From Paraburkholderia sp. PGU19 (GTDB lineage: Bacteria > Pseudomonadota > Gammaproteobacteria > Burkholderiales > Burkholderiaceae), in assembly GCF_013426915.1 (NCBI RefSeq), contig NZ_AP023179.1, positions 434,001 through 498,000 of the forward strand: 64,000 bases of DNA, given 5' to 3'. Below the pieces are notes generated by a model. That model had not been told where the DNA came from. It did no database searches and was given only the letters and a program-made list of their open reading frames with translations. How positions within the stretch are numbered: the stretch's first letter is position 1; every line of letters begins with the position of its first letter. Positions 1 to 10,250 of the stretch are shown one piece after another. A program made the translations under genes and the position numbers.

Positions 1-3000
1 TCGCTCGACGCATCGTGCATCGGCGGCAACGTCGCGATGAACGCGGGCGGCAAGAAGGCCGTGCTGTGGGGCACGGCGCTCGACAACCTCGCGTGGTGGC
101 GCATGGTCGACCCGGAAGGGAACTGGCTCGAAGTCACGCGCCTCGATCACAACCTCGGCAAGATTCACGACATTCCCGTCGCGCGCTTCGAACTAAAGTG
201 GTTCGACGGCGAATACGCGCCCGGCGAAAAGCTGCTGCGCACGGAAATGCTCGACATTGAAGGCCGGCGTTTCCGCAAGGAAGGTCTTGGCAAAGACGTC
301 ACGGATAAATTCCTCGCCGGTCTGCCGGGCATCCAGAAGGAAGGCTGCGACGGCCTGATCACGTCGGCGCGCTGGGTGCTGCACAAGATGCCCGCGCATA
401 CGCGCACCGTCTGTCTGGAGTTCTTCGGCCAGGCGCGAGAGGCGATTCCGAGCATCGTCGAAATCAAGGACTATCTGTTCGAAACGTCGAAGCAGGGCGG
501 CGCGATTCTAGCGGGCCTCGAACACCTCGACGAGCGTTATCTGCGCGCGGTCGGCTACGCGACCAAGAGCAAGCGCAACGCGTTTCCGAAGATGGTGCTG
601 ATCGGCGATATCGTCGGCGACGATGCGGACGCGGTCGCGACGGCGACGTCGGAAGTGATCCGCATGGCCAACGGCAAGAGCGGCGAAGGCTTCGTCGCCG
701 TGAGCGCCGAGGCGCGCAAGCGTTTCTGGCTCGACCGCAGCCGCACGGCAGCGATCGCGAAGCACACCAACGCGTTCAAGATCAACGAAGACGTCGTGAT
801 TCCGCTCAATCGCATGGGCGAATACACGGACGGCATCGAGCGCATCAACATCGAACTGTCGATCAAGAACAAGCTGCAACTGGTCGACGCGCTCGAAGCG
901 TTCTTCAAGAGCGGCAAGCTGCCGCTCGGCAAGAGCGACGACGCGAACGAAATTCCGAGCGCTGAATTGCTCGAAGATCGCGTGCAGCAGGCGCTCGAAC
1001 TGCTCGGCCATGTGAAGAAGCGCTGGGAATTCCTGCGCGACAAGCTGGACCTGTCGTTGCGCGAAGCGCAGCACTATCTGGTTGGGCTCGGCTATGCGGG
1101 GCTCGCGGAGAAATTCGCGGATCGCGTGGACGATCAGCCGGACGCGAACGTGTTCCATATCGTTCAGGACCGCACGGTGCGCGTGTCGTGGAAGCAGGAA
1201 ATCCGCGCGGAACTGCGCCAGATCTTCAACGGCGGCGAGTTCAAGCCGATTCTCGACGAAGCGCAGGCTATTCATAAAAAGGTGCTGCGCGGCCGCGTGT
1301 TCGTCGCGCTCCACATGCACGCGGGCGACGGTAACGTTCATACGAACATCCCCGTCAACTCCGACAACTACGAGATGTTGCAGGACGCGCATCACGCGGT
1401 GGCGCGCATCATGAAGCTCGCGCGTTCGCTGGATGGCGTGATTTCTGGCGAGCACGGCATCGGCATCACGAAGCTCGAATTCCTGACGGAAGACGAGATC
1501 GGCGAATTCCGCGCGTACAAGCAGCGCGTCGATCCGCATGGCCGCTTCAACAAGGGCAAGCTGCTCGAAGGCGCGGACTTGCGCAATGCGTACACACCGT
1601 CGTTCGGGCTGATGGGATATGAATCGCTGATCATGCAGCAGTCCGATATCGGCGCGATCGCCGATTCGGTGAAGGACTGCCTGCGTTGCGGCAAGTGCAA
1701 GCCCGTCTGCGCGACGCACGTGCCGCGCGCGAATCTGCTGTACAGCCCGCGCAACAAGATTCTCGCGACGTCGCTGCTGGTCGAGGCGTTCCTGTATGAA
1801 GAGCAGACGCGCCGTGGCGTGTCGATCAAGCATTGGGACGAGTTCAACGATGTCGCCGATCACTGCACCGTTTGCCACAAGTGCGTGACGCCATGCCCGG
1901 TGAAGATCGACTTCGGCGACGTCACGATGAACATGCGCAACCTGCTGCGCAAGATGGGCAAGAAGAAGTTCAACGCGGGCAACGCGGCGGGCATGTTCTT
2001 CCTCAACGCGACCAATCCGCAGACCATCAATCTCGCGCGCACCGCGATGATGGGCGTCGGTTACAAAGCGCAGCGCCTCGGCAACGACGTGCTGAAGAAG
2101 TTCGTCAAGAAGCAGACGGCGCATCCGCCCGCGACGACTGGCAAGCCGCCCGTGGTCGAGCAGGTGATCCACTTCGTCAACAAGAAGATGCCGGGCAACC
2201 TGCCGAAGAAGACAGCCCGCGCACTGCTCGATATCGAGGACAACAAGATCGTCCCGATCATCCGCAACCCGAAGGCCACGACCGTCGATTCGGAAGCGGT
2301 GTTCTACTTCCCCGGTTGCGGTTCCGAGCGTCTGTTCTCGCAGGTCGGTCTCGCCACCCAGGCGATGCTGTGGGAAGCGGGCGTGCAGACGGTGCTACCG
2401 CCGGGTTATCTGTGTTGCGGGTATCCGCAGCGCGGCTCGGGCCAGTTCGACAAGGCCGAGCAGATCGTCACGGATAACCGTGTGCTGTTCCATCGTGTCG
2501 CGAACACGCTGAACTATCTCGACATCAAGACGGTGGTGGTGTCGTGCGGCACGTGTTACGACCAGCTGGCTGGCTACGAATTCGAGAAGATCTTCCCGGG
2601 CTGCCGGATCATCGACATCCACGAATTCCTGCTGGAGAAGGGCATCAAGCTCGAGGGCGTGAAGGGTACGCGCTACATGTACCACGACCCGTGCCACACG
2701 CCGATCAAGACGATGGACCCGGTCAAGCTGGTCAACGAGCTCATGGGCGCCGAGAAGAACGACGGCTACAAGATCGAGAAGAACGATCGCTGCTGTGGCG
2801 AGTCGGGCACGCTGGCTGTCACGCGTCCGGATATTTCGACGCAGGTGCGCTTCCGCAAGGAAGAGGAAATCCGCAAGGGCGCGGCGAAGTTGCGCGGTAT
2901 TCCCGTCGTCGCCGATGCGGGCGCGAACGCGCAGCCGGGTTCGGTGCTGAAGGCGGGTGATGGCACGCAACCGAACGGCGCCAACGGTGCAAACGGCGCA

Positions 3001-3189
3001 GCGTCCGACGTCAAGATCCTGACGAGCTGCCCGTCCTGTCTGCAAGGTCTGTCGCGTTACAACGAAGACGCGAATATCGAAGCCGACTATATCGTTGTCG
3101 AAATCGCGCGACACGTGCTCGGCGAGAACTGGATGGCCGACTATGTGCAGCGCGCGAACAATGGCGGAATCGAGCGCGTGCTGGTCTAA
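1..3189 (+). CDS. FAD-linked oxidase / Fe-S oxidoreductase (lactate or glycolate dehydrogenase type), 5'-truncated
   Basis: The frame is open from base 1, so the N-terminus lies outside the window. The first half reads as the C-terminal part of an FAD-binding oxidase (GDGNVHTN and SGEHGIG motifs, typical of FAD-oxidase_C). Two ferredoxin-type motifs follow, [11 protein letters not shown] at about residue 560 and [11 protein letters not shown] at about 622. Two cysteine-rich CCG-type segments follow ([10 protein letters not shown] near 804, CCGESG near 931), as in GlcF, GlpC and heterodisulfide reductases. It probably oxidises a 2-hydroxy acid and passes electrons through Fe-S clusters to the quinone pool. 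A low-complexity Asn-Gly-Ala linker sits within the second CCG region near residues 985-1001. The substrate cannot be told from sequence. Confidence 0.88.
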   Translation, partial: SLDASCIGGNVAMNAGGKKAVLWGTALDNLAWWRMVDPEGNWLEVTRLDHNLGKIHDIPVARFELKWFDGEYAPGEKLLRTEMLDIEGRRFRKEGLGKDVTDKFLAGLPGIQKEGCDGLITSARWVLHKMPAHTRTVCLEFFGQAREAIPSIVEIKDYLFETSKQGGAILAGLEHLDERYLRAVGYATKSKRNAFPKMVLIGDIVGDDADAVATATSEVIRMANGKSGEGFVAVSAEARKRFWLDRSRTAAIAKHTNAFKINEDVVIPLNRMGEYTDGIERINIELSIKNKLQLVDALEAFFKSGKLPLGKSDDANEIPSAELLEDRVQQALELLGHVKKRWEFLRDKLDLSLREAQHYLVGLGYAGLAEKFADRVDDQPDANVFHIVQDRTVRVSWKQEIRAELRQIFNGGEFKPILDEAQAIHKKVLRGRVFVALHMHAGDGNVHTNIPVNSDNYEMLQDAHHAVARIMKLARSLDGVISGEHGIGITKLEFLTEDEIGEFRAYKQRVDPHGRFNKGKLLEGADLRNAYTPSFGLMGYESLIMQQSDIGAIADSVKDCLRCGKCKPVCATHVPRANLLYSPRNKILATSLLVEAFLYEEQTRRGVSIKHWDEFNDVADHCTVCHKCVTPCPVKIDFGDVTMNMRNLLRKMGKKKFNAGNAAGMFFLNATNPQTINLARTAMMGVGYKAQRLGNDVLKKFVKKQTAHPPATTGKPPVVEQVIHFVNKKMPGNLPKKTARALLDIEDNKIVPIIRNPKATTVDSEAVFYFPGCGSERLFSQVGLATQAMLWEAGVQTVLPPGYLCCGYPQRGSGQFDKAEQIVTDNRVLFHRVANTLNYLDIKTVVVSCGTCYDQLAGYEFEKIFPGCRIIDIHEFLLEKGIKLEGVKGTRYMYHDPCHTPIKTMDPVKLVNELMGAEKNDGYKIEKNDRCCGESGTLAVTRPDISTQVRFRKEEEIRKGAAKLRGIPVVADAGANAQPGSVLKAGDGTQPNGANGANGAASDVKILTSCPSCLQGLSRYNEDANIEADYIVVEIARHVLGENWMADYVQRANNGGIERVLV

Positions 3190-3221
3190 TGGCGCGATAA
3201 AGGTTCCGTTCGAGGACGACG

Positions 3222-3650
3222 ATGGACTGTATCTTCTGCCGTGAAGACGGTGGCGATGTACTGTGGCAGGACGACACGCTGCGTGTCGTCCTCGCCGACG
3301 AACATGACTACCCCGGTTTTTGCCGCGTGATCTGGAACAGGCACGTCGCCGAGTTTTCCGATCTGGGCGACGGCGAGCGCGACCGTGTGATGCGCGTGGT
3401 ATACGCCGTCGAGCGCGCGATCCGGCGCATCCTGCACCCCGTCAAGGTGAATCTGGCGAGTCTCGGCAACCAGGTGCCGCACGTGCACTGGCATGTGATT
3501 CCCCGTTTCTCCAACGACGCGCATTTCCCGCTGCCCATCTGGGCGCCGCGCCAGCGCACCGTTTCCGAGGCGATGCTGTCGCAGCGTCGCGCGCAGGCCA
3601 CGTTGCTGCGCGAAGCGGTACGCGGCGAAATCGAACACGCTCTCGCCTGA
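3222..3650 (+). CDS. HIT family protein
   Basis: 142 residues with the histidine-triad signature HVHWHVI (H-x-H-x-H-x-x) at about residues 87-93 and an N-terminal CIFC pair. HIT proteins are nucleotide-binding hydrolases or transferases acting on adenylated compounds such as dinucleoside polyphosphates or AMP-amides; the middle histidine is the usual nucleophile. The gene starts 32 bases after the oxidoreductase and ends 7 bases before the DUF971 gene, so the three are probably co-transcribed. The exact substrate is not determinable here. Confidence 0.9.
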   Translation: MDCIFCREDGGDVLWQDDTLRVVLADEHDYPGFCRVIWNRHVAEFSDLGDGERDRVMRVVYAVERAIRRILHPVKVNLASLGNQVPHVHWHVIPRFSNDAHFPLPIWAPRQRTVSEAMLSQRRAQATLLREAVRGEIEHALA

Positions 3651-3657
3651 GGTCATC

Positions 3658-4071
3658 ATGAGTGGATTGAAACCCGACACGCCGGTGCCCGCCGGCGTCG
3701 TCGTTCATGCCGTGTCGCGCGTGCTCGAATTGCAGTACGCGGACGGCAAGAGTTACCGCGTGCCGTTCGAGTTGATGCGCGTCTATTCGCCGTCGGCGGA
3801 AGTGCGCGGCCACGGCCCGGGCCAGGAGACGCTGCAGACAGGCAAGCGCGAGGTGTCGATCACAGCGCTCGAAGGCGTTGGGAACTATGCGCTGCAGCCG
3901 ACTTTCTCCGACGGCCATAACACGGGCATCTATTCGTGGGACTTGCTGTGGGACCTCGCGACCCGCCAGGACGAACTCTGGGCCGAGTATTTCGCCAAAC
4001 TTAAGGCGGCAGGCGTCGACCGGGACGCGCCGATGCCCGTATCCGGCCCTGCGCACGGCCACAGACACTGA
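3658..4071 (+). CDS. DUF971 (GBBH-like N-terminal domain) protein
   Basis: 137 residues. The stretch [26 protein letters not shown] and the later region ending in [11 protein letters not shown] are typical of the DUF971 family, which matches the small N-terminal domain of gamma-butyrobetaine hydroxylase. It often sits next to ubiE in Burkholderiales, as here, but no biochemical role is assigned. The C-terminus is His-rich (GPAHGHRH), which may bind metal. The start follows the HIT gene by 7 bases, consistent with one transcript. Confidence 0.82.
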   Translation: MSGLKPDTPVPAGVVVHAVSRVLELQYADGKSYRVPFELMRVYSPSAEVRGHGPGQETLQTGKREVSITALEGVGNYALQPTFSDGHNTGIYSWDLLWDLATRQDELWAEYFAKLKAAGVDRDAPMPVSGPAHGHRH

Positions 4072-4142
4072 TACGATTCCCGCCTTCCCGTCGCTTGATG
4101 CGGCGCAACAATTTCTTAGAATACGCGAAAGGACGAAGCGCG

Positions 4143-4874
4143 ATGACCAAAACCCACTTCGGCTATCAGACAGTCGACGAACAGGAAAAAGCGAAGAAAG
4201 TGGCCGGCGTGTTCCACTCGGTCGCCTCCAACTATGACCTGATGAACGACCTGATGTCGGGCGGGATGCACCGCGCGTGGAAGGCGTTCACGATCGCGCA
4301 GGCCAACGTGCGGCCCGGCTACCGGGTGCTCGACATTGCGGGCGGCACGGGCGATCTGTCGAAGACCTTCGCGAAGCAGGCGGGCGAGACGGGCGAAGTG
4401 TGGCACACGGACATCAACGAATCGATGCTGCGCGTGGGCCGCGACCGCCTGATCGACAAGGGCATCATCACCCCGACGCTGCTCTGCGACGCCGAGAAAA
4501 TCCCGTTTCCGGACAATTACTTCGACGTGGTGACGGTGGCATTCGGCTTGCGCAACATGACGCACAAGGACGCGGCGCTCGCCGAGATGCGCCGCGTGTT
4601 GAAGCCGGCCGGGCGCGTGCTCGTGCTGGAATTTTCGAAAGTGTGGGACCCGCTCAAGAAGGCGTACGACGTCTATTCTTTTAAGGTGCTCCCCTGGCTC
4701 GGCGAGCGCTTCGCGAAGGACGCAGAGAGCTACCGCTACCTGGCCGAATCGATCCGCATGCATCCGGATCAAGAAACTTTGAAGACGATGATGGAACAAG
4801 CAGGCCTCGAAGCCGTCAAATATTACAATTTGTCAGCTGGCGTGGTAGCCTTACATGTGGGGACGAAATACTAA
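4143..4874 (+). CDS. ubiE: Ubiquinone/menaquinone biosynthesis C-methyltransferase UbiE
   Basis: 243 residues, close to the family's usual 245-251. It starts [11 protein letters not shown] and carries the SAM-binding motif [12 protein letters not shown] and the UbiE signatures [15 protein letters not shown] and FGLRNMTH. It performs the C-methylation step of ubiquinone synthesis on the membrane-bound 2-polyprenyl-6-methoxybenzoquinol. An upstream in-frame ATG at 4095 gives an atypical extension, so the ATG at 4143 is preferred; it is preceded by GAAAGGACGAAGCG. With ubiJ and ubiB downstream it forms a ubiquinone cluster. Confidence 0.96.
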   Translation: MTKTHFGYQTVDEQEKAKKVAGVFHSVASNYDLMNDLMSGGMHRAWKAFTIAQANVRPGYRVLDIAGGTGDLSKTFAKQAGETGEVWHTDINESMLRVGRDRLIDKGIITPTLLCDAEKIPFPDNYFDVVTVAFGLRNMTHKDAALAEMRRVLKPAGRVLVLEFSKVWDPLKKAYDVYSFKVLPWLGERFAKDAESYRYLAESIRMHPDQETLKTMMEQAGLEAVKYYNLSAGVVALHVGTKY

Positions 4875-4912
4875 TGTCCCTAACCTCTCGTTTTTAAAAG
4901 GAAATTGCAGAA

Positions 4913-5902
4913 ATGTCTGATTCGAATCTGTCATCTCGTTGTAAGGTCAAGGGGGCATGGGCGAGGAGAATCGGACTGATCGCGATGGTCGGCCTGATTT
5001 CGATCGGCACGCTGGCCTCGCTCGACGCCGAAGCGAAACGCATGGGCGGCGGCCGCAGTATCGGGCGTCAGTCGAACATCACCCAGCCGTCACAGCAGTC
5101 GGCGCCTTCGCAGTCGCCGGGTGCGCCGTCGCAGGCGATGCAGCAGCAGCGTCCCGCCACGCCGCCGCCCACGCCCGCTGCGCAGCCTAACCGCTCGCGC
5201 TGGCTCGGGCCGATCGCCGGTCTCGCGGCGGGTCTCGGCATCGCAGCGCTGCTGTCGCACCTCGGTCTTGGCGAAGCGTTCGCCGGCATGATGTCGAACC
5301 TGATCGTGATCGCGCTGATCGCGTTCGTCGCCGTCTGGTTGATCCGCAAGTTCGTCGCCCGCAAGCGCGACGCGCAGACGCCGGCTTACGCGGGCGGCGC
5401 GCCGACGCTGAACGCGGGCGGCACGGGTTACGCGCAGGAGCCGCGCTACACGGCGCCGCCGACGGGCTCGTACCTCGGGCCGCAAGGCAACCCGCTGACG
5501 ACGCCTGAAGTCGCCGCCGCGCCGGCCGTTCCGGCAGGCTTCGATACGGAAGCGTTCCTGCGCAACGCGAAGGTCTACTTCGTGCGCCTGCAGGCTGCGT
5601 GGGACGCGGGCAACATGGACGACATCCGCGAGTTCACGACGCCTGAAATGTTTGCCGAAGTGAGGGTCGACCTGAGTTCGCGGGGCGCCGAAAAGAACCA
5701 GACGGACGTCGTGAAGCTGGACGCCGATCTGCTGGGCGTCGAAGATCGCGGCAGCGAATATCTCGCGAGCGTGCGCTTCCACGGTCTTATCCGCGAAACG
5801 TCGGGCAGTGCGGCGGAGCCGTTCGAGGAAATCTGGAACCTGTCGAAGCGCACTGGCGAAGGCTGGCTGCTCGCAGGCATCCAGCAAGTGAATCTTCACT
5901 GA
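4913..5902 (+). CDS. Tim44-like domain inner-membrane protein
   Basis: 329 residues. The N-terminus has a hydrophobic signal or anchor (about residues 20-40), followed by a Gln/Pro/Ser/Ala-rich linker. Two more membrane segments follow (about 100-120 and 125-143), then a second low-complexity linker, then a soluble C-terminal domain of about 120 residues (from AFLRNAKVYFVRLQAAWDAG) that matches the Tim44 / MRPL45 fold. The domain is known from mitochondrial import and from bacterial inner-membrane proteins of uncertain role. The ribosome-binding site AAAAGGAAA precedes the ATG. It lies between ubiE and ubiJ, which hints at a link to the membrane-bound Ubi machinery; that is inference. Confidence 0.86.
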   Translation: MSDSNLSSRCKVKGAWARRIGLIAMVGLISIGTLASLDAEAKRMGGGRSIGRQSNITQPSQQSAPSQSPGAPSQAMQQQRPATPPPTPAAQPNRSRWLGPIAGLAAGLGIAALLSHLGLGEAFAGMMSNLIVIALIAFVAVWLIRKFVARKRDAQTPAYAGGAPTLNAGGTGYAQEPRYTAPPTGSYLGPQGNPLTTPEVAAAPAVPAGFDTEAFLRNAKVYFVRLQAAWDAGNMDDIREFTTPEMFAEVRVDLSSRGAEKNQTDVVKLDADLLGVEDRGSEYLASVRFHGLIRETSGSAAEPFEEIWNLSKRTGEGWLLAGIQQVNLH

Positions 5903-5963
5903 TCCTGTAAAGGATTAGCCGTTCGGCGGAGCCAGGCTCAAAGCGAACGGACGTTACAATAGG

Positions 5964-5998
5964 AACCCGCGTCGGCAGTCGCCGGCGCGGGTTTTCTC
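5964..5998 (+). terminator. Rho-independent terminator after the Tim44-like gene
   Basis: Inverted repeat AACCCGCG (5964-5971) and CGCGGGTT (5986-5993), with further pairing in the loop (CGGC/GCCG), followed by TTCTCTTT. It ends about 13 bases before the ubiJ start, so ubiJ-ubiB probably depend on read-through or a promoter within the hairpin region. Confidence 0.75.
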
Positions 5999-6010
5999 TT
6001 TCCACTGCCG

Positions 6011-6658
6011 ATGACCCTTGCCGCCAAGCCCTTCGCTGCTGCCGTCAACCATCTGCTCGCTCGCGAAACGTGGGCGCGCGAACGTCTCACCCCGTACGCC
6101 GGCAAGATTGCGCGGCTGTCCTGTCCTCCCGTCACGCTGATTTTGCTGGTGCAGCCGGACGGCTATCTGAGCGCCGTCGACGAAAGCGAAGCGCACAACA
6201 CGTTCGACGTCACCGTCTCGGTGCCGCCGGACGCCGTCCCCGCGTTCCTGCAGGGCGGCCAGGCGGCCGTAATGAAGCACGTGAAGATCGAAGGCGACGC
6301 CGAGTTCGCGACAGTCATCGCGAAGCTTGCCGAGCATCTGCGCTGGGAGCCGGAAGAAGATCTGGCCAAGCTGATCGGCGACGGGCCCGCGTGGCGGATC
6401 GCGTCGGTGGCGCGCACGGTCGGCGACCATGCGCTACGCACGGGCCGCAATCTGGTCGAATCGGTTGCCGAATATCTGCTGGACGAAAACCCGCAGCTCG
6501 TGCGCCGCACCGCGCTCGACGACTTCAACGTCGAGCTGGCGCGCGCCCGCGACGCGCTCGCGCGCGTCGAAAAGCGCATCGAGCGTCTCGAACAGAAGGT
6601 CGAAGCCCGCGGCGCCAATGCGCCGGGCGGCGCCGCCACGTCGCGCGGCACGCGCTAG
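6011..6658 (+). CDS. ubiJ: Ubiquinone biosynthesis accessory factor UbiJ (SCP2 domain)
   Basis: 215 residues. The N-terminal half (CPPVTLILLVQPDGYLSAVD onward) reads as an SCP2-type lipid-binding domain. The C-terminal end (LARARDALARVEKRIERLEQKVEAR) is a predicted coiled coil. In E. coli UbiJ binds ubiquinone intermediates for the soluble Ubi complex. Position directly before ubiB, with ubiE upstream, supports the call. The end is followed 15 bases later by ubiB. Confidence 0.85.
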   Translation: MTLAAKPFAAAVNHLLARETWARERLTPYAGKIARLSCPPVTLILLVQPDGYLSAVDESEAHNTFDVTVSVPPDAVPAFLQGGQAAVMKHVKIEGDAEFATVIAKLAEHLRWEPEEDLAKLIGDGPAWRIASVARTVGDHALRTGRNLVESVAEYLLDENPQLVRRTALDDFNVELARARDALARVEKRIERLEQKVEARGANAPGGAATSRGTR

Positions 6659-6673
6659 TCACCGGGCTCAACC

Positions 6674-8257
6674 ATGCGTTTCCTGCGTTTCCTCAAGATT
6701 TTCTTTACCGTCATCCGCTTTGGGCTGGACGAGATGATGCTGAGCCGCATCAACGATCGCCGCGTGCGGATGTTGCTGCGTATCACCACGATCGGCCGGA
6801 AGTTCGACCAGCCGCCGGGCGTGCGGCTGCGTCTCGCGCTCGAAAGCCTCGGGCCGATTTTCGTGAAGTTCGGCCAGGTGCTGTCCACGCGCCGCGACCT
6901 GCTGCGCCCCGACATCGCCAGCGAGCTTGCCAAGCTGCAGGATCAGGTGCCGCCATTCGATTCGGCGGTGGCGATCGCGATCATCGAAAAGTCGCTCGGC
7001 GCGCCCGTCGATACGATCTTCGACGACTTCGAACGCGTGCCCGTGGCGAGCGCGTCGATCGCGCAGGTTCACTTCGCGACCTTGAAGACGGGCCAGCACG
7101 CGGGCAAGCAGGTCGCCGTGAAGGTGCTGCGGCCGAACATGCTTCCCGTGATCGATTCCGATCTCGCGCTGCTGCGCGACATCGCCGTGTGGGCGGAGCG
7201 TCTGTGGGCGGACGGCAAGCGCCTGAAGCCGCGCGAAGTGGTCGCGGAATTCGACAAGTATCTGCACGACGAACTCGACCTGATGCGCGAAGCCGCGAAC
7301 GGCAGCCAGCTGCGGCGTAACTTCGCGGGCCTGGATCTGCTGCTCGTCCCGGAGATGTACTGGGAGTTCTGCACGGCGAACGTGCTCGTGATGGAGCGGA
7401 TGGTCGGCGTGCCGATCAGCCAGGTCGATACGCTGCGGGCGGCGGGCGTCGATATTCCGAAGCTCGCGCGCGAGGGCGTCGAGATTTTCTTCACGCAGGT
7501 GTTCCGCGACGGCTTTTTCCACGCGGACATGCACCCAGGCAACATCCAGGTCAGTCTCGATCCGGTGCATTTCGGCCGTTATATCGCGCTGGATTTCGGC
7601 ATCATCGGCGCGCTGTCGGACTTCGATAAGAACTATCTCGCGCAGAACTTTCTCGCGTTCTTCAAGCGCGACTACCACCGCGTCGCGACGCTGCATCTGG
7701 AGTCCGGCTGGGTGCCGCCCACGACGCGTGTCGAAGAACTCGAAAGCGCGATTCGCGCGGTCTGCGAGCCGTACTTCGATCGCGCGCTGAAGGACATTTC
7801 GCTCGGCCAGGTGTTGATGCGGCTCTTCTCGACGTCGCGCCGCTTCAACGTCGAAATCCAGCCGCAACTGGTGCTGCTGCAGAAGACGATGCTGAACGTC
7901 GAAGGTCTGGGCCGTTCACTCGATCCCGAACTCGACTTGTGGAAGACCGCCAAGCCGTATCTGGAACGCTGGATGAACGAGCAGATAGGCGCGAAAGGCT
8001 GGTATGAGCGGCTGAAAATCGAGGCGCCGCAGTGGAGCAAGACGCTGCCGCAGCTGCCGCGGCTGATCCATCACGTGCTGGCGCAGCGTCATGACGTGCA
8101 GCAGCGCGGGATCAACGACGAAACCATCCGCCAGATCCTGCTCGAGCAGAAGCGCACGAACCGGCTGCTGCAAGGTCTGCTGATGTTCGGCGTGGCCGTG
8201 GGTGTCGGTGCGGTGCTGGCGCGCGCATGGCTCGCCATTGCGTACGGCGGGTATTGA
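6674..8257 (+). CDS. ubiB: Ubiquinone biosynthesis regulatory kinase-like protein UbiB
   Basis: 527 residues, near the usual 520-546. It shows the ABC1/ADCK atypical kinase signatures: KxGQ-like segment [18 protein letters not shown], the Ala-rich loop [12 protein letters not shown], the lysine strand VAVKVLRP, the catalytic region [13 protein letters not shown] and the metal-binding ALDFGIIG. The extreme C-terminus has a hydrophobic membrane anchor ([23 protein letters not shown]). UbiB is an ATPase thought to help extract or hand over hydrophobic ubiquinone precursors. It follows ubiJ by 15 bases. Confidence 0.95.
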   Translation: MRFLRFLKIFFTVIRFGLDEMMLSRINDRRVRMLLRITTIGRKFDQPPGVRLRLALESLGPIFVKFGQVLSTRRDLLRPDIASELAKLQDQVPPFDSAVAIAIIEKSLGAPVDTIFDDFERVPVASASIAQVHFATLKTGQHAGKQVAVKVLRPNMLPVIDSDLALLRDIAVWAERLWADGKRLKPREVVAEFDKYLHDELDLMREAANGSQLRRNFAGLDLLLVPEMYWEFCTANVLVMERMVGVPISQVDTLRAAGVDIPKLAREGVEIFFTQVFRDGFFHADMHPGNIQVSLDPVHFGRYIALDFGIIGALSDFDKNYLAQNFLAFFKRDYHRVATLHLESGWVPPTTRVEELESAIRAVCEPYFDRALKDISLGQVLMRLFSTSRRFNVEIQPQLVLLQKTMLNVEGLGRSLDPELDLWKTAKPYLERWMNEQIGAKGWYERLKIEAPQWSKTLPQLPRLIHHVLAQRHDVQQRGINDETIRQILLEQKRTNRLLQGLLMFGVAVGVGAVLARAWLAIAYGGY

Positions 8258-8279
8258 CGGCGTTTTAGGAGATGTACCG

Positions 8280-8939
8280 ATGAGCGATCGCAAGCCGAAT
8301 GTTTCTCCCGCGCCGCCAGCGTTCGAGAGCCGCGATCCGAACGCGCCCGGCTTCTGGGACGAGCGCTTCGAACGCGGTTTCACGCCGTGGGATCAGGCAG
8401 GCGTGCCGTCGGCGTTCAAGGCGTTTGTCGACCGGCACGCGCCGATGCCCGTGCTTATTCCCGGCTGCGGCAGCGCGTACGAAGCGTGGTGGCTCGCCGA
8501 AAAAGGCTGGACGCTCCGGGCGATCGACTTTGCGGCCCATGCCGTGGAAGCCGCCCGCGCTCAACTGGGCGCGCATGCAAGCCTCGTCGAACAGGCGGAC
8601 TTTTTCACGTACACGCCGCCATTCGAGCTGGGCTGGATCTACGAGCGGGCATTTTTATGCGCGTTGCCGCCCTCGCGGCGCGCGGAATGGCTGGCGCGCA
8701 TGGCTGAACTCTTGCCCGCGGGCGGATTGCTCGCTGGTTTCTTTTTCATTGGCGAAGGCGCGCCGAAAGGCTCGCCGACCGGCTCGCCAAAAGGCCCGCC
8801 GTTCATCATCGAGCGGGCCGAACTCGACGCGCTGCTGACGCCCCATTTCGAGTTGCTGGAGGACGAACCCGTCGGCGACTCGATCCCCGTCTTCGCCGGA
8901 CGCGAGCGCTGGCTCACCTTGCGTCGGCGCGGCGCATAG
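8280..8939 (+). CDS. TPMT-family SAM-dependent methyltransferase
   Basis: 219 residues. The opening FWDERFERGFTPWDQAGVPSAF and the SAM-binding motif VLIPGCGSAYEAWWLAEKG match the thiopurine S-methyltransferase fold; DFFTY and the region IYERAFLCALPP are also typical. It probably methylates a sulfur, selenium, tellurium or halide acceptor, but the substrate is unknown. An ATG 26 codons upstream lies inside ubiB; the chosen ATG is preceded by TTTTAGGAG. A short Gly-Ser-Pro repeat (KGSPTGSPKGPP) interrupts the C-terminal domain. Confidence 0.85.
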   Translation: MSDRKPNVSPAPPAFESRDPNAPGFWDERFERGFTPWDQAGVPSAFKAFVDRHAPMPVLIPGCGSAYEAWWLAEKGWTLRAIDFAAHAVEAARAQLGAHASLVEQADFFTYTPPFELGWIYERAFLCALPPSRRAEWLARMAELLPAGGLLAGFFFIGEGAPKGSPTGSPKGPPFIIERAELDALLTPHFELLEDEPVGDSIPVFAGRERWLTLRRRGA

Positions 8940-9094
8940 GCGCGGCAAGGGCTTGATTCCCGACTCCGCCGACCTCATCTAGAGCGTGGCGGCTGCGTCG
9001 GCCGTTCCACCCCGAATTCCGGGGCGTGCCATTGTTTGCGGCTATAATTCAAGGCTTTGCAAGCGTTCAAAGAGATTTCAGTAGGGACAAGGTC

Positions 9095-9454
9095 ATGCCG
9101 ATCTACGCTTATCGTTGCGAGTCATGCGGCTTCGCGAAGGACGTGCTCCAGAAAATGAGCGACGCCCCGTTGACGCAATGCCCGGAGTGCGGAACCGATG
9201 CTTTCCGCAAACAGGTCACCGCCGCTGGTTTTCAGCTGAAGGGTTCGGGCTGGTACGTCACGGACTTCCGCGGCGGCAATTCAGGCAACAACGCGGGCGG
9301 CGCTGCCAGCAACGCCACGGACGCGTCGGCGTCCAAAACGGACAGCAAGCCGGAGGCGACGGGTTCGTCCGACAGCGCAGCTTCCACGACTACGCCGGCT
9401 GCCGCCCCGGCGCCGGCAGCGGCACCCGCTCCCGCGAGCAGCTCGGGCACCTAG
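9095..9454 (+). CDS. FmdB-family zinc-ribbon protein
   Basis: 119 residues starting MPIYAYRCESCG, with two CxxC knuckles (CESCG and CPECG) that form the small FmdB-type zinc ribbon. After LKGSGWYVTDFRGG the C-terminal half is an Ala/Ser/Pro-rich disordered tail. FmdB was named as a putative regulator of formamidase, but most homologues have no proven function. The ATG at 9095 follows GTAGGGACAAGG; an upstream ATG at 9026 gives an unlikely N-terminus. Confidence 0.88.
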   Translation: MPIYAYRCESCGFAKDVLQKMSDAPLTQCPECGTDAFRKQVTAAGFQLKGSGWYVTDFRGGNSGNNAGGAASNATDASASKTDSKPEATGSSDSAASTTTPAAAPAPAAAPAPASSSGT

Positions 9455-9521
9455 CAGTTTCGCCACCGTGAGGTGACGTAGACGCCGCGCAACGCAGTCG
9501 CGCGGATTTCTGGCGGTATAC

Positions 9522-10178
9522 ATGACGACGAAAAAGACGACGCTCAAATCGGTGTTTCTGACGGGCCTGCTGGTGCTGGTGCCTCTTGCCATCACGCTGT
9601 GGGTGCTCGGCCTGATCATCGGCACGATGGATCAGACGCTGCTGCTGTTGCCCCGTTCGTGGCAGCCGGAGCGGGTGCTCGGCTTCCGCTTGCCGGGTCT
9701 CGGTGCCGTATTGACGCTCGCTTTCATTTTTGTCGTCGGTCTATTGACGCAGAACTTTGTTGGGCAGAAGCTCGTCGGCTGGTGGGAACTGATCGTCGCG
9801 CGCATTCCCGTCGTCGGCCCGATCTACACCAGCGTCAAGCAGGTGTCCGACACGCTGCTGTCGTCCAGCGGGAACGCGTTCCGTAAGGCGTTGCTGATCG
9901 AATATCCGCGCAAAGGGTCCTACACTATCGGGTTTCTGACGGGCATTCCCGGCGGCGACGTCGTCAACCATCTCAAGGAAGAGCACGTCAGCGTCTATGT
10001 GCCGACCACGCCGAACCCGACGTCCGGCTTCTTCCTGATGGTGCCGAAAAGCGAAGTGATCGAGCTCGACATGACTGTCGACGCCGCACTCAAGTACATC
10101 GTCTCGATGGGCGTCGTTGCTCCGCCCGCGAATCAGCCGGCGCCGGAGCGCCGCACGCCTGTCGAGCCACCGCTGTAA
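9522..10178 (+). CDS. DUF502 family membrane protein
   Basis: 218 residues with two clear transmembrane segments (about residues 10-34 and 62-82). A conserved region follows, ARIPVVGPIYTSVKQVSDT, typical of DUF502, then a soluble beta-rich C-terminus (GFLTGIPGGDVV, VYVPTTPNPTSGFFLMVP). The function is unknown. The position between the FmdB-type gene and aspS is common in Burkholderiales, as far as I recall. Confidence 0.85.
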   Translation: MTTKKTTLKSVFLTGLLVLVPLAITLWVLGLIIGTMDQTLLLLPRSWQPERVLGFRLPGLGAVLTLAFIFVVGLLTQNFVGQKLVGWWELIVARIPVVGPIYTSVKQVSDTLLSSSGNAFRKALLIEYPRKGSYTIGFLTGIPGGDVVNHLKEEHVSVYVPTTPNPTSGFFLMVPKSEVIELDMTVDAALKYIVSMGVVAPPANQPAPERRTPVEPPL

Positions 10179-10250
10179 TGCCGGCTTGCGCCGCCCGTCA
10201 CATGGTGCGGCGCGCGCCGTTCAACCAATGCAAAACGAAAGACAAACATC

